Below the pieces are notes generated by a model. It did not search any database. It saw only the letters and a list, made by a program, of their open reading frames with translations, and was not told the origin of the DNA. This document shows, piece by piece, positions 57,101 to 63,996 of a DNA stretch of 64,000 nt. The position numbers and the translations under genes are program-made. The DNA comes from Pseudomonas sp. CFBP 13711 (lineage in GTDB: Bacteria; Pseudomonadota; Gammaproteobacteria; Pseudomonadales; Pseudomonadaceae), in contig NZ_JACYVI010000009.1 in assembly GCF_014842265.1 (NCBI RefSeq), positions 1 to 64,000 on the forward strand. The letters run 5' to 3'. The stretch's first letter is position 1. Every line of letters begins with the position of its first letter.

Positions 57101-60100
57101 AGCGGCGACATCGCTCTGACCGTCACCGCTACCGCCCAAGACGGCGCAGCGGCTCCGGTCAGCAAAGACCTGACGTTCAACGTCCATGTGGCACCGGTGG
57201 CAGACGCCCCGACCGTGATCGCGCCTGCCGTCACCGGCCCGGAAGACACGGCCATCCACCTGAACATTGGCACCACGCTGGTCGATACCGACGGTTCCGA
57301 GAGCCTGACCCACCTGACCCTTTCCGGCGTTCCGGTCGGTGCCGTTGTCACCGATGGCACTCACAGCTACACGTCAACTGCCGGCGGCAACGGCACTGCG
57401 GCGCTCGACGGCTGGGACCTGACCAAGGTGACCCTCACGCCACCGGAGAACTTCAACGGCCAGATCAACCTGACCGTCAACGCGACGTCCACCGAACTGA
57501 ATGGACCGTCTGCGACGACCCAACAGCCGCTGACCGTCAACGTGACGCCAGTGAACGACGCACCGGTCGTGAATTTCGGCAGCATCACCTACACCGAAAA
57601 TGACGCCCCGACCGCGATCGTCAAAAACTTCAGCATCACCGACATCGACAGCACCCAGCTGAGCAGCGCGAAAATCACGCTGACCGGTATTCAGGCTGAA
57701 GACTTGATCGTTTCCCAGTACTACAAAGACGGTACCTCGGGCGATACGGGCCTGGGCATCAAGTACACCCTGAGCAACGACGCCAACGGCAACATCGTCA
57801 TCGACCTGACTGGCAAGGCTTCGGTTGCCAACTACGAAACCCTGATCAAGTCGATCACCTACGCCGACAACAGCGATAACCCGAACACCGCGCCACGCGG
57901 CGTGACCATCGCTGTGACTGACGCCGATGCCAACGGCACTGACAACCTGACGGTGGTTCAGAACAGCCAGATCAATGTGATCGCCGTGAACGACGCACCT
58001 GTCATCGGCCACACCGGAACGGGCAAAGAGTTCGGCAACACCTGGAACGAAACCGCCGTGGGTGGCGATGTCACCGCGCCGGGTAAAGGCCCAGGTCAGA
58101 TCGCTCGCGATTTCACCCTGAACGACGCCGACAGCACCACGCTGAAAAGCGCGACCGTCACGCTGACCAACTTCAAAGACGGCGACGTCCTGAATGTCGG
58201 CAAACCGGGCGCCCTGACCTATACCCTGAGTGATGTAAAAGACGCTTCCGGCGCAGTGACCGGCAAAACCATCACGTTCGGCGCAGGCACAGCTGCCCAG
58301 TACCAGACGGCGATTCAGTCGATCACCTTCGACAGCACGTCCCATGATCCGTCGAAGGACAACCGCATCATCAACATCACTGTCGATGACGGCAGCGCGG
58401 TCAACAACATCGCGTCCACGACCTCGACGATCCACATCACCACGGTCAACGATGTACCGACCGTGAGCACCGCATCGGTTGCCTTTACTGAAAACGACGC
58501 GGCGGTCTCGATCGTCAAGAACCTGAACCTGGCCGATGTCGACAACACCACCCTGAGCAAGGCCGTGGTGTCGGTCGATGTGAAGGCAGGCGACGTACTG
58601 ACCTTTACCGGCACTGCGCCGAAAGGCGTCAGCGTGGTGGAAACCCACAACGATGCAGGCCTGGTGAACGGCTTCAAGATCAACGGCATCGCGACCATTG
58701 ACCAGTACAAGGCGCTGATCCAGTCGATCACCTTCAACAGCCCGGGTGACAACCCTCAGGCGGGTGACCGTGCCGTGACGGTTCAAGTGACCGACTCCGG
58801 CGCGAAAGGCGACGGTACCGGTACGCAGGATTCGCTGGTTGCCGGCAGCAAGATCTCGGTCACCGCCGTGAACGACGCGCCCGTCATCGGCCACACCGGG
58901 ACGGGCACAGAGTTCGGCAACACCTGGAACGAAACCCTGGTCGGCGGCGATGTCACCGCGCCGGGCAAAGGTCCAGGCCTGATTGCTGCAGACTTCACCC
59001 TGAAAGACGCCGACAGCCCGACGCTGCAAAGCGCCACGGTCACGCTGACCAACTACAAGGCGGGTGATCTGCTGGCGATCGGCAACACCGCGGGCCTGAG
59101 CGTCACCACCACCGACATCGTCACCAACAACGTGGTGACCGGCAAGGTCATCACGTTCGGTGCGGGCACGGCGGCTCAGTATCAGACGGCGATCTCGTCG
59201 ATTACCTTCGACAGCACGTCCCACGACCCTGTCAAAGACGACCGCATCATCAACATCAGCGTCAACGACGGCAGCGCCACCAACAACATCGCCAACACCA
59301 CGTCGACGATTCACATCACGACGGTCAACGATGTTCCGGTGGCCAACGCCACGACCGGCAGCGGCAACGAAGACAGCCTGGCCATCGCCGTGACGCTGAG
59401 CGCGACCGACGTGGACAGCAAAATCGACCACTTCAACCTGGTCGACATGGCTGCACACGGCACGTTCTACGCGGATGCTGCGGGCAAGGTCGCGTTGACC
59501 AGCCTGAGCAACATCGTCGCCGTCGGCAACGCTGCAACGGTGTACTTCAAGCCGGCCGCTGATTGGGCGGGCAGCACGTCGTTCACCTACAAGGCAGTGG
59601 ACGATCAGGGTCTGGCGAGTTCGGTCAAAGCCACCGGCACCATCGATGTGGCGCCCGTCGCCGACCAACCAGTGGTGACGCTGGGCTCCGGCGTCGTTCA
59701 GTCGACCGGTCTGGTGAAAGACGTCTACGTCGGCACGCTGAAGAACATGGGCACCGACGGCAACGGCGCCAATGAAGCGACCATCAAGGCCGGCTTCAAC
59801 ACCACCGTTGCATCGACCTCGCACACCGTCGCCACCGCTGCACAGGACTCTTCCGTCGCAGTCGGCACCGGCACCAAGCTGTCCGGCCTGATCTACATGG
59901 AAGCCGGCCACACCTACACCTTCTCCGGTACGGCAGACGACAGCCTGTTGATCACCGTGGCGGGCCAGACTGCGGCCAACGCCACATGGGGTGCGGGCGG
60001 CAAGATACAGAGCGCGGGCTTCACGCCGACGGAGTCTGGCTACTACACCCTGGACATCTACCACTACAACCAGGCGGGCCCGGGCAGCTACAGTATCAAT

Positions 60101-62266
60101 CTGGTCGACAAGACCATCAGCACCGGCGCGACTCAGACCGTGGCCCTGAACGGCAGCAACGTGCTGCTGTTCGCAACGGTCGATGACCTCAAGGCTTCCG
60201 GCCTGAACGTCTCGCCATTGCACGAAGGCACGGTTGGCAGCGGTGAGGGTTATTACACCGGCTACGAGCTGAACCACGGCACCGAAGGCGCCGCGATCAA
60301 GCTGAGCCCGATCCAGGCGGTATTCGGCGACAGCCTCGACGGTTCGGAGACTCACGTCACCACCCTGAGCGGCGGCGCACCGGCCGGCTCGATCCTGACC
60401 GACGCCGCAGGCCACACGGCCACCGTGACGACCCACGTCGAAAACGGCAAAACCGTGATGGACACGATCGACGTCAGCCAATTCGACCTGTCGACGCTGA
60501 GCATCACCACGCCTGACTACTTCAGCGGCAAGTTCACGCTGAACGTCACGGCGACGGCGACCGAAGCGACTGTGCCAGGCGTTCCAAGCGCCGTGGCCAG
60601 CGCCAGCGACAGCAAGGCGATCACCGTTACCGTCGAGCCTCAGACCTACACCTCGAGCGAAGGCCTGGCCGGCACCGACCCGACGCCAATCAACGGCACC
60701 ACCGGCGGCGACATCATCGTTGGCGACGTCAGCGGCACGACCATCGTGCAGGGCAAGAGCTACAACATCGCCTTCATCGTCGACAGCTCGGGCAGCATGG
60801 GCAAATCCCTCGACACGGCGAAAACGCAGCTGCAGTCGGTCTTCGAGAAACTGGCGAACGGTGCTCAAACGGCCAACGCCGGCAAGATCAACGTGCTGCT
60901 GGTGGATTTCGACACCAACGTGCGCTCGACCGTGTCGGTGGACATGTCTGACAAGGCTGCTGCGCTGAAAACATTGGCCGCTGCTCTGGCGACCATGACA
61001 TCGGGCGGTACCACCAACTACGAAGATGCCTTCAAGACCACCGCAAACTGGTTTGCCGGCTTGAACAGCACCAACCCGACGGGCGAGAACCGCACGTACT
61101 TCATCACCGACGGCGAGCCTAACGTTTACCAGAACACCAGCACGGTGCTCGGTACGGTGAACGGCACGGCTGTCACACTGGCGATGGGCCTGGAAAGCTG
61201 GCATTTGGGCAGCACGTATTCGGTGAACGGCAAAGTCGCCATCGACACCGTGGGCCATGTTTACAGCTACGCCAGCAGCACGACCGGCAAGCTGGTGGGC
61301 ACCCTCGCCAGCCACGCGGACGGCAAGGGCGGTCAGGAATACAGCCTGAACTCACCTGAAACCAACGGCAGCAGCGTTGTGCTGGCTGAAGCGGACACCG
61401 GTTACGCGCTGTTGCTGAAGCAGTCGCCGACCATCGAAGCGATCGGCCTGAACTCGGCGGTCAAGACGAGCACGCTCAACCACTACGACAGCGACGGCCA
61501 CGCGCAGACCAACGTCAACGCTGACGACCTGGCGAAAGCGGTACTGGGCGACCAGAAAGATATCGCTCCGGGCAGCGACACCCTCAACGGTGGCGACGGC
61601 AATGACATCCTGTTCGGTGATCTGATCACCTACAACACGCAGGGCGGCATTACGGCGCTGAAGGCGTTCGCGGCAGATACCTTGCACGTGAATGTGTCGA
61701 CCATCGATGACAAGACGCTGCACTCGTTCGTGACCAACAACCTTGACGCGGTGGCTCACCTGACCAATTCGTCGTCGACGTCCCAGGACGGCAACGACAC
61801 GCTGCTGGGCGGCAATGGCAACGACATTCTGTTCGGCCAGGGTGGCGACGACATCCTTAACGGTGGCAACGGCAACGACATTCTGATCGGTGGTAAAGGC
61901 AACGACATCCTTACCGGTGGCGCAGGTGCCGATACATTCGCCTGGAAAGCAGGCGACACCAACAGCGGTGGCTTTGACGTGATCAAGGACTTCAACAAGG
62001 GCGAAGGCGACCGGATCGACTTGCGTGACCTGCTGCAAGGTGAAGACACCGACACCCTCAGCAAGTACCTGCAAATCACCAACGATGGTCATGACACCAT
62101 TCTGCAAGTCAGCACCACCGGGCAGTTCGCGTCGAATGTCACTGCGGCTGCCGCGGCGACCACGGCCGATGTGCACATCAAGGTGGAAGGCGTGACCTGG
62201 AGCAATTCCATGGTCAACTCGCTGGTGAGCGGTGCGGATCCGACCATCAAAGTCGATCACCACTGA
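48125..62266 (+). CDS. lapA: Giant LapA-type repeat adhesin secreted by a type I system
   Basis: A 4713-residue surface adhesin. In order: an N-terminal retention module (about 1-125) with the LapG-type site TAAG at 107-110; three Ig-like/Calx-beta-like repeats (about 178-490); a linking module; a long array of modules of types A, B and C (residues about 632-2753), then a lectin-like insert (about 2753-3024, at 56381-57196); further C and A modules; E-F-E modules (about 3288-3733); a B module; a PA14-like region (about 3845-4180); a von Willebrand A domain with MIDAS residues Asp4220, Ser4222, Ser4224, Thr4296/4297 and Asp4329; RTX nonapeptides (about 4489 and 4557-4605) and a type I secretion signal. 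In the Lap system the retention module plugs LapE until LapG cuts it. It could equally be called mapA-like; lapD and lapG are not in the window. Confidence 0.93.
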   Translation: MSSVVAIVKSIVGQVVAVSPEGIRRVLIEGDRLFTGEQLETGPGGAVTLQLADGRQLDIGRDSQWSADAPASTTNLAEASAQAAPSVAELQQAIAAGADPTKDLEATAAGPQAAPGDGGNAGGGHSVVMLTETAGEVNPTIGFPTNGLGTTTTPPPTLSNGLAIDNGNDNGGTPVAPQPTGTLTLTATQTLTEAGGALVYTANITQAPTSDLTVTLSNGSTIVIRGGDTSGSTTVQLADNNTPYIDPSVISTTITGTTGGGGLVVTTDPTPAVTTITDTIDTTTVSLSAAPTSVEGTSITYTATLTNPAQTPVNVTLSDGSTITIRAGESTGTVVVAAPANDVYNTNTVISTTITGATGGNFENLVPNTAPAVVQIVDSIDTTVASITGTQSVVEGQAATYTITLSNPAQTEVTINLTYSGTASNGTDYTQVVSVKIPANSSSVTFDLNTLNDTIPEGVENVTVAIGAITGGNFENIVASATNGSVTTTIIDNDALPVVDPNGGGNGTNSETTFTEGQAGVSIADQLTVTDADSPTLQSAKVTLTNAQDADTLVVGSPNANIAVTTATVNGQIVLTLTGAATAAEYEAVIKSITFQNSSQDPSVADRTITVTVNDGQNDSVPATSIVHVVAVNDAPTVSFTSSDYVENGAPQALVNNLQIGDVDGGQLSGAKITVTGVQAEDLIASPSFQGGNTGTTASGISYTLGNDANGNVVIQLSGNASIADYTTLINSITYANSSDAPITTPRGVTIEVTDVDTHGTNNLTGSATGEVDITPVNDAPTVTDASGKGDEDTTIAVKLTGADVDGTIDHFNLVSLAANGTFYADAAGTQALTNLSNIAATANGATIYFKPNANWAGDTSFTYTAVDNQGQPAGTPANGIINVTPVADAPIVTVANAQGAEDTAIKLTLSTALVDTDGSESLGPLVVSGIPVGAVLTDGTHSYTSIPTGDGAVYIDGWDLNNLTITPPKDFNGPITLQVSSTSTEAANKDAATTTQSLIVNVTPVNDGPAVNFDSTTYTENGAPVALVNNFSITDIDSTQLSSAKITLTGIQAEDLVVSQYYKGGTTGVTDLGITYTLSNDANGNIVIDLTGNASVANYETLIKSLTYADNSENPSTVPRGVSISVTDLDANGTTNLTAVHDGQINVIAVNDAPTVNAARGQGDEDTAIAVKLTGADVDGTIDHFNLVTMAEHGKFYADAAGTQELTNLSNIAASNNSATIYFKPDANWAGDTSFTYTAVDNQNLPAGAPANGIINVTPVADAPIVTVADAQGNEDSAIKLNVSTALVDTDGSESLGPFVVSGIPVGAVLTDGTHSYTSIPTGDGAVYINGWDLTNLTITPPKDFNGSINLQVSSTSTELTGQSATTTVPLTVTVGPVNDAPTVTFTNPDYVENGAPQALVSNLQIGDVDSAQLSSAKITLTGIQAEDLIVSQYYKGGNSGTTDLGISYNLSNDANGNIVIDLTGKASIADYTTLINSITYANSSDNPSTAPRGVTIEVTDVDANGTNNLSGSATGQIDVTAVNDAPTVNTASGAGNEDTTIAVKLTGSDVDGTIGHFNLVSAPAHGTFYSDAAGTQPLTNLTNIAASNNGATIYFKPDANWAGDTTFTYTAVDNQNLPAGNTATGTINVTPVADAPIVTVSNAQGAEDSAIKLNVSTALVDTDGSESLGPFVVSGIPVGAVLTDGTHSYTSIPTGDGAVYINGWDLTNLTITPPKDFNGSINLQVSSTSTELTGQSATTTVPLTVTVGPVNDAPVVNFDGTSYTENGAPVAIVNNFSITDVDSTQLSSAKITLTGIQAEDLIVSQYYKGGTDGTTGTTSLGISYKLSNDANGNIVIDLTGKASVADYETLIKSITYADNSENPSTAPRGVTIAVTDVDANGTNNLTVVHDSQINVIAVNDAPVVDAATGNGNEDTIVAVKLTGSDVDGTIDHFNLVNTPANGTFYSDAAGTQPLTNLNDITATNNGATIYFKPDANWNGSTPFTYTAVDNQGLPAATPGTGTINVTAVNDAPVVNFDSTSYTENGAPVAIVNNFSITDVDSTELSSAKITLTGIQAEDLIVSQYYKGGTSGDTSLGIKYTLSNDANGNIVIDLTGKASVANYETLIKSITYADNSENPSTAPRGVTIAVTDADANGTNNLTVVHDSQINVISVNDAPVVNAASGAGKEDTTIAVKLSGSDVDGTIGHFNLVTAPAHGTFYSDAAGTQPLTNLTNIAATNNGATIYFKPDANWAGDTTFTYTAVDNQNLPAGNTATGTINVTPVADAPIVTVTNAQGDEDSAIKLDLSAALVDTDGSESLGPVIVGGIPVGAVLSDGNGHSYTSIPVSEGGDGEAYLTGWNLSTLTITPPKDFNGSFNLQVSSTSTESANNDSATTVKSLTVNVASVNDAPVVNTATGNGNEDTIVAVKLTGSDVDGTIDHFNLVNTPANGTFYSDAAGTQPLTNLNDITATNNGATIYFKPDANWNGSTPFTYTAVDNQGLPAATPGTGTINVTAVNDAPVVNFGSITYTENGAPIAIVKDFSITDVDSTELSSAKITLTGIQAEDLIVSQYYKGDNSGDTGLGIKYTLSNDANGNIVIDLTGKASVANYETLIKSITYADNSNNPSTTPRGVTIAVTDVDANGTNNLTVVHDSQINVISVNDAPVTKPATATGDEDNTVAVKLTGTDVDGTIDHFNLVNLGQHGTFYADAAGTQALDGNSVIKATGNSATVYFKPVGDWSGSTNFTYTAVDNQGQADTTPATGTIKVNPVTDTPALSLVDDQTVASLNVNGATTTVIGNIGSGAWHTDNSGGTVEIRTPGTYGVAGNSNNSQVLELERNSGDPSNLYTNIDAKAGATYTVSLDYSVRAGAVDNSLINVFWGGKLVGTLTNTVVGLKTYTFDVPVTTDGSAKLEFKAGDANSLGGVINNISVTEHLNSGLEDNAILLSTIKAATTDVDGSETLTVSMKGIPVGASLSDGTHTFNATAGATATDVTDWDLSKLKLTPPANFSGDIALTVTATAQDGAAAPVSKDLTFNVHVAPVADAPTVIAPAVTGPEDTAIHLNIGTTLVDTDGSESLTHLTLSGVPVGAVVTDGTHSYTSTAGGNGTAALDGWDLTKVTLTPPENFNGQINLTVNATSTELNGPSATTQQPLTVNVTPVNDAPVVNFGSITYTENDAPTAIVKNFSITDIDSTQLSSAKITLTGIQAEDLIVSQYYKDGTSGDTGLGIKYTLSNDANGNIVIDLTGKASVANYETLIKSITYADNSDNPNTAPRGVTIAVTDADANGTDNLTVVQNSQINVIAVNDAPVIGHTGTGKEFGNTWNETAVGGDVTAPGKGPGQIARDFTLNDADSTTLKSATVTLTNFKDGDVLNVGKPGALTYTLSDVKDASGAVTGKTITFGAGTAAQYQTAIQSITFDSTSHDPSKDNRIINITVDDGSAVNNIASTTSTIHITTVNDVPTVSTASVAFTENDAAVSIVKNLNLADVDNTTLSKAVVSVDVKAGDVLTFTGTAPKGVSVVETHNDAGLVNGFKINGIATIDQYKALIQSITFNSPGDNPQAGDRAVTVQVTDSGAKGDGTGTQDSLVAGSKISVTAVNDAPVIGHTGTGTEFGNTWNETLVGGDVTAPGKGPGLIAADFTLKDADSPTLQSATVTLTNYKAGDLLAIGNTAGLSVTTTDIVTNNVVTGKVITFGAGTAAQYQTAISSITFDSTSHDPVKDDRIINISVNDGSATNNIANTTSTIHITTVNDVPVANATTGSGNEDSLAIAVTLSATDVDSKIDHFNLVDMAAHGTFYADAAGKVALTSLSNIVAVGNAATVYFKPAADWAGSTSFTYKAVDDQGLASSVKATGTIDVAPVADQPVVTLGSGVVQSTGLVKDVYVGTLKNMGTDGNGANEATIKAGFNTTVASTSHTVATAAQDSSVAVGTGTKLSGLIYMEAGHTYTFSGTADDSLLITVAGQTAANATWGAGGKIQSAGFTPTESGYYTLDIYHYNQAGPGSYSINLVDKTISTGATQTVALNGSNVLLFATVDDLKASGLNVSPLHEGTVGSGEGYYTGYELNHGTEGAAIKLSPIQAVFGDSLDGSETHVTTLSGGAPAGSILTDAAGHTATVTTHVENGKTVMDTIDVSQFDLSTLSITTPDYFSGKFTLNVTATATEATVPGVPSAVASASDSKAITVTVEPQTYTSSEGLAGTDPTPINGTTGGDIIVGDVSGTTIVQGKSYNIAFIVDSSGSMGKSLDTAKTQLQSVFEKLANGAQTANAGKINVLLVDFDTNVRSTVSVDMSDKAAALKTLAAALATMTSGGTTNYEDAFKTTANWFAGLNSTNPTGENRTYFITDGEPNVYQNTSTVLGTVNGTAVTLAMGLESWHLGSTYSVNGKVAIDTVGHVYSYASSTTGKLVGTLASHADGKGGQEYSLNSPETNGSSVVLAEADTGYALLLKQSPTIEAIGLNSAVKTSTLNHYDSDGHAQTNVNADDLAKAVLGDQKDIAPGSDTLNGGDGNDILFGDLITYNTQGGITALKAFAADTLHVNVSTIDDKTLHSFVTNNLDAVAHLTNSSSTSQDGNDTLLGGNGNDILFGQGGDDILNGGNGNDILIGGKGNDILTGGAGADTFAWKAGDTNSGGFDVIKDFNKGEGDRIDLRDLLQGEDTDTLSKYLQITNDGHDTILQVSTTGQFASNVTAAAAATTADVHIKVEGVTWSNSMVNSLVSGADPTIKVDHH
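48443..48454 (+). other. Predicted LapG cleavage motif (TAAG) in the adhesin
   Basis: Codons 107-110 encode T-A-A-G directly after the retention domain. LapG proteases cut between the two alanines; residues 107-110 are also where I remember this motif in P. fluorescens LapA. It implies surface release controlled by c-di-GMP through LapD, encoded elsewhere. Confidence 0.85.
50018..57985 (+). repeat. Patterned array of A, B and C adhesin modules
   Basis: Modules begin at VNDAP or VADAP. A (435 bases, ENGAP...LTGIQAEDL) starts at 50018, 51140, 52259, 53378 (444 bases), 54152, 55616 and 57551. B (330 bases, DVDGTIDHFNLV) starts at 50453, 51575, 52694, 53822, 54587, 55286 and 56051, and an eighth at 59324. 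C (354-369 bases, SESLGP, PPKDFNG) starts at 50783, 51905, 53024, 54917 and 57197. The order is ABC ABC ABC AB ABC B AB, then a lectin-like insert (56381-57196), then CA. Many copies are nearly identical over long stretches, which points to recent duplication or gene conversion. Confidence 0.9.
57986..59323 (+). repeat. E-F-E modules of the adhesin
   Basis: E (about 153 residues, starting VIGHTGTG...FGNTWNE) occurs at 57986-58444 and 58868-59323, separated by one F module (58445-58867, TENDAAVSIVKNLNLADVD). E and F share the ...QYQTAIQSITFDS-type core with A, so all appear to come from one ancestral bacterial cadherin/Ig-like domain. Confidence 0.8.
61581..61935 (+). repeat. RTX nonapeptide calcium-binding repeats of the adhesin
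   Basis: One GGDGNDILFGD unit near 61590 and a tighter cluster at about 61793-61935 (GGNGNDILFGQGGDDIL, GGNGNDILIGGKGNDILTG) form the calcium beta-roll that folds outside the cell. A 143-residue-type secretion domain (ADTFAWKAGD...DRIDLRDLL) follows. Confidence 0.92.
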
Positions 62267-62293
62267 TAGCTGAGTCGCGAGAGCTGTTGTACT

Positions 62294-62326
62294 GTGCTGG
62301 CAGCCGTCCCTGACGGTTGCCAGCAC
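62294..62326 (+). terminator. Strong hairpin after the adhesin gene
   Basis: GTGCTGGCA (62294-62302) and CCGTC pair with GACGG and TGCCAGCAC (to 62326). It starts 28 bases after the adhesin stop and has no T run, so it may stabilise the end of the long mRNA or partly attenuate reading into the next gene 24 bases on. Confidence 0.6.
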
Positions 62327-62349
62327 CGTTACTCCCTGAGGAATGAGCC

Positions 62350-62688
62350 ATGTTTTACGTTCAGCGCGATGCCGATGGAACGCTAGTTCGCGTGGAAGCA
62401 ACGGCCTTTGCCGAAGCGAGCGAGCAACTGCCGCCCGATGACCATCAGGTGCAAGCCTGGTTTGCCAACGAAGTGGTCGAGAAAAGCCTGATCCAGCTCA
62501 AGTCCAGCGACATGGACATGATCCGGGTACTGGACGACTTGATTCAGGTCCTGACCAGCAAAGGCATCCTCAACATCACCGACCTCCCCGCCGCCGCACA
62601 GGCGAAATTGATGGATCGAACCCAGGCCCGGGAAACACTGGGCGGCCTGAGTGACCTGATCAATGATGATGAACAACGGCTGATCTAA
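62350..62688 (+). CDS. Uncharacterised small protein
   Basis: A 112-residue, acidic cytosolic protein (MFYVQRDADGTLVRVEA at the start, VLDDLIQVLTSKGILNITDLP in the middle). Similar pseudomonad proteins are, from memory, often labelled tryptophan synthase beta-like; there is no pyridoxal-phosphate lysine motif or TrpB fold here, and the length is far too short, so I do not accept that label. GAGGAA precedes the ATG. Its position 84 bases after the adhesin is not proof of a shared role. The transcript terminator overlaps the last codons. Confidence 0.8.
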   Translation: MFYVQRDADGTLVRVEATAFAEASEQLPPDDHQVQAWFANEVVEKSLIQLKSSDMDMIRVLDDLIQVLTSKGILNITDLPAAAQAKLMDRTQARETLGGLSDLINDDEQRLI

Positions 62689-62701
62689 AGGCCGTTTTTT
62701 C
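62675..62701 (+). terminator. Rho-independent terminator overlapping a stop codon
   Basis: AACGGC (62675-62680) pairs with GCCGTT (62691-62696), followed by T to 62701. The left arm is coding sequence and the stop TAA (62686-62688) sits in the loop. Confidence 0.8.
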
Positions 62702-62886
62702 GGCACTTCCCTCACTGCGAACGATGTGCATATCCGATCTCGGGTACGCCCGTGTTCGCGTGCGCCACCAGCCGATCGCGGCTAAGGCATGGTAGGCTAT
62801 GCGCCGAAATTTTAGGCAGGGTCCGATCGGTTTTCGGGCCCGAGAAAGTATTGAGCGGCATCTACAATTGACAGGACGAAACGAGC

Positions 62887-63996
62887 ATGGCAGGTGGCAA
62901 GGACACAACCACGAATGAGAGCGAAAACGTCGAGTCTTCAATTCCGCAGTACAGCGGCGCTGCAACTCAGCATTTCGATGTCCAGGGCCCACAACGGATG
63001 TCACTAGCGTCCGAGGGCTTACAATCCTCCACCGCCAGCAAGACCCAGCGGAAACTGGTCTCGATCATAATTCCTTTCTACAACGAGGAGGATAACGTTG
63101 CGGCGACGCTGGAAGAGATTGGCCGGTGCGTCAATCACGATCTTTATGACTGGGAGGTGATCGCAGTCAACGACGGCAGCAGCGACGCAACGCTTGCTGT
63201 GCTTGAGGCAAGTCGACCCCATAACGTCTCGCTGGTGATCGTCGATCTTTCCCGAAACTTCGGTAAAGAGGCTGCCCTTTCGGCAGGGCTTGAGCAAGCC
63301 CGAGGCGCCGCGGTCATTCCACTGGATGCGGACTTGCAAGATCCCCCGGAGCTACTGGCCGAGATGCTGGCGCTCTGGGAAAACGGCCATGACGTCGTTC
63401 TCGCCAAGCGCATCGACCGATCCAGTGACGGCGCGCTCAAGCGCATGACCGCCAGGGCTTTTTACAAAGTAATCAATCGTCTGTCCGACGTTGAAATCCC
63501 TAACGATGTTGGCGATTTCCGTCTCATGGACCGACGTGTTGTGGACGTCCTGTGCTCTCTTCCTGAAACCCGCAGGTTCATGAAAGGCCTGTTCGCCTGG
63601 GCAGGCTTTCGCACCACTACTGTCAATTACACCCGTCCAGAACGCGCACTCGGCACCACTAAGTTTTCAGGTTGGAAGCTCTGGAATCTGGCGCTCGAGG
63701 GCATTACTTCCTTCTCCATTGCTCCATTGAAGATCTGGACCTACATCGGATTCGGGGTCGCATTACTGTCTTTCATGTACGGCGGTTTCATCGTCATAAC
63801 CACTCTGATGTTTGGCGCCGACGTACCGGGCTACGCATCGTTGGCCTCAATGATGCTGTTCATGTCAGGGTTACAGATGATGGGCCTGGGAGTTCTGGGC
63901 GAGTATGTCGGCAGGACTTATCTGGAGTCCAAGAACCGTCCGCCGTATGTCATTCGCTCGGTCCGAAACCGCAAGGCGCAAAAACATGACGGCTAA
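62887..63996 (+). CDS. GtrB/ArnC-type polyisoprenyl-phosphate glycosyltransferase (family 2)
   Basis: Transfers a sugar from a nucleotide donor to a membrane polyprenyl phosphate. The 369-residue protein has a GT-A domain (VSIIIPFYNEEDNV, VNDGSSDAT, and the metal-binding DADLQDPPE), an RNFGKEAAL loop and two C-terminal membrane helices (about 290-310 and 325-345). An N-terminal extension of about 55 polar residues precedes the domain; a second ATG (residue 38) is a possible alternative start. The partner flippase and second transferase usual for gtr operons would lie beyond the window end. Confidence 0.88.
   Translation: MAGGKDTTTNESENVESSIPQYSGAATQHFDVQGPQRMSLASEGLQSSTASKTQRKLVSIIIPFYNEEDNVAATLEEIGRCVNHDLYDWEVIAVNDGSSDATLAVLEASRPHNVSLVIVDLSRNFGKEAALSAGLEQARGAAVIPLDADLQDPPELLAEMLALWENGHDVVLAKRIDRSSDGALKRMTARAFYKVINRLSDVEIPNDVGDFRLMDRRVVDVLCSLPETRRFMKGLFAWAGFRTTTVNYTRPERALGTTKFSGWKLWNLALEGITSFSIAPLKIWTYIGFGVALLSFMYGGFIVITTLMFGADVPGYASLASMMLFMSGLQMMGLGVLGEYVGRTYLESKNRPPYVIRSVRNRKAQKHDG

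Noticed and set aside
51644..57364. A 1906-codon open frame on the minus strand inside the adhesin gene
   Set aside because: It mirrors the repeated plus-strand coding sequence, its translation is low-complexity Val/Arg/Gly/Asp-rich text that changes with the repeats, and it lacks a plausible start site. It is a by-product of GC-rich repeats without minus-strand stops.
57374..61315. A 1313-codon minus-strand frame inside the adhesin gene
   Set aside because: Same reasoning: antisense to a well-supported gene, no recognisable domain and no ribosome-binding site.
62350..62688. Tryptophan synthase beta subunit
   Set aside because: At 112 residues it lacks the TrpB fold and the pyridoxal-phosphate lysine.
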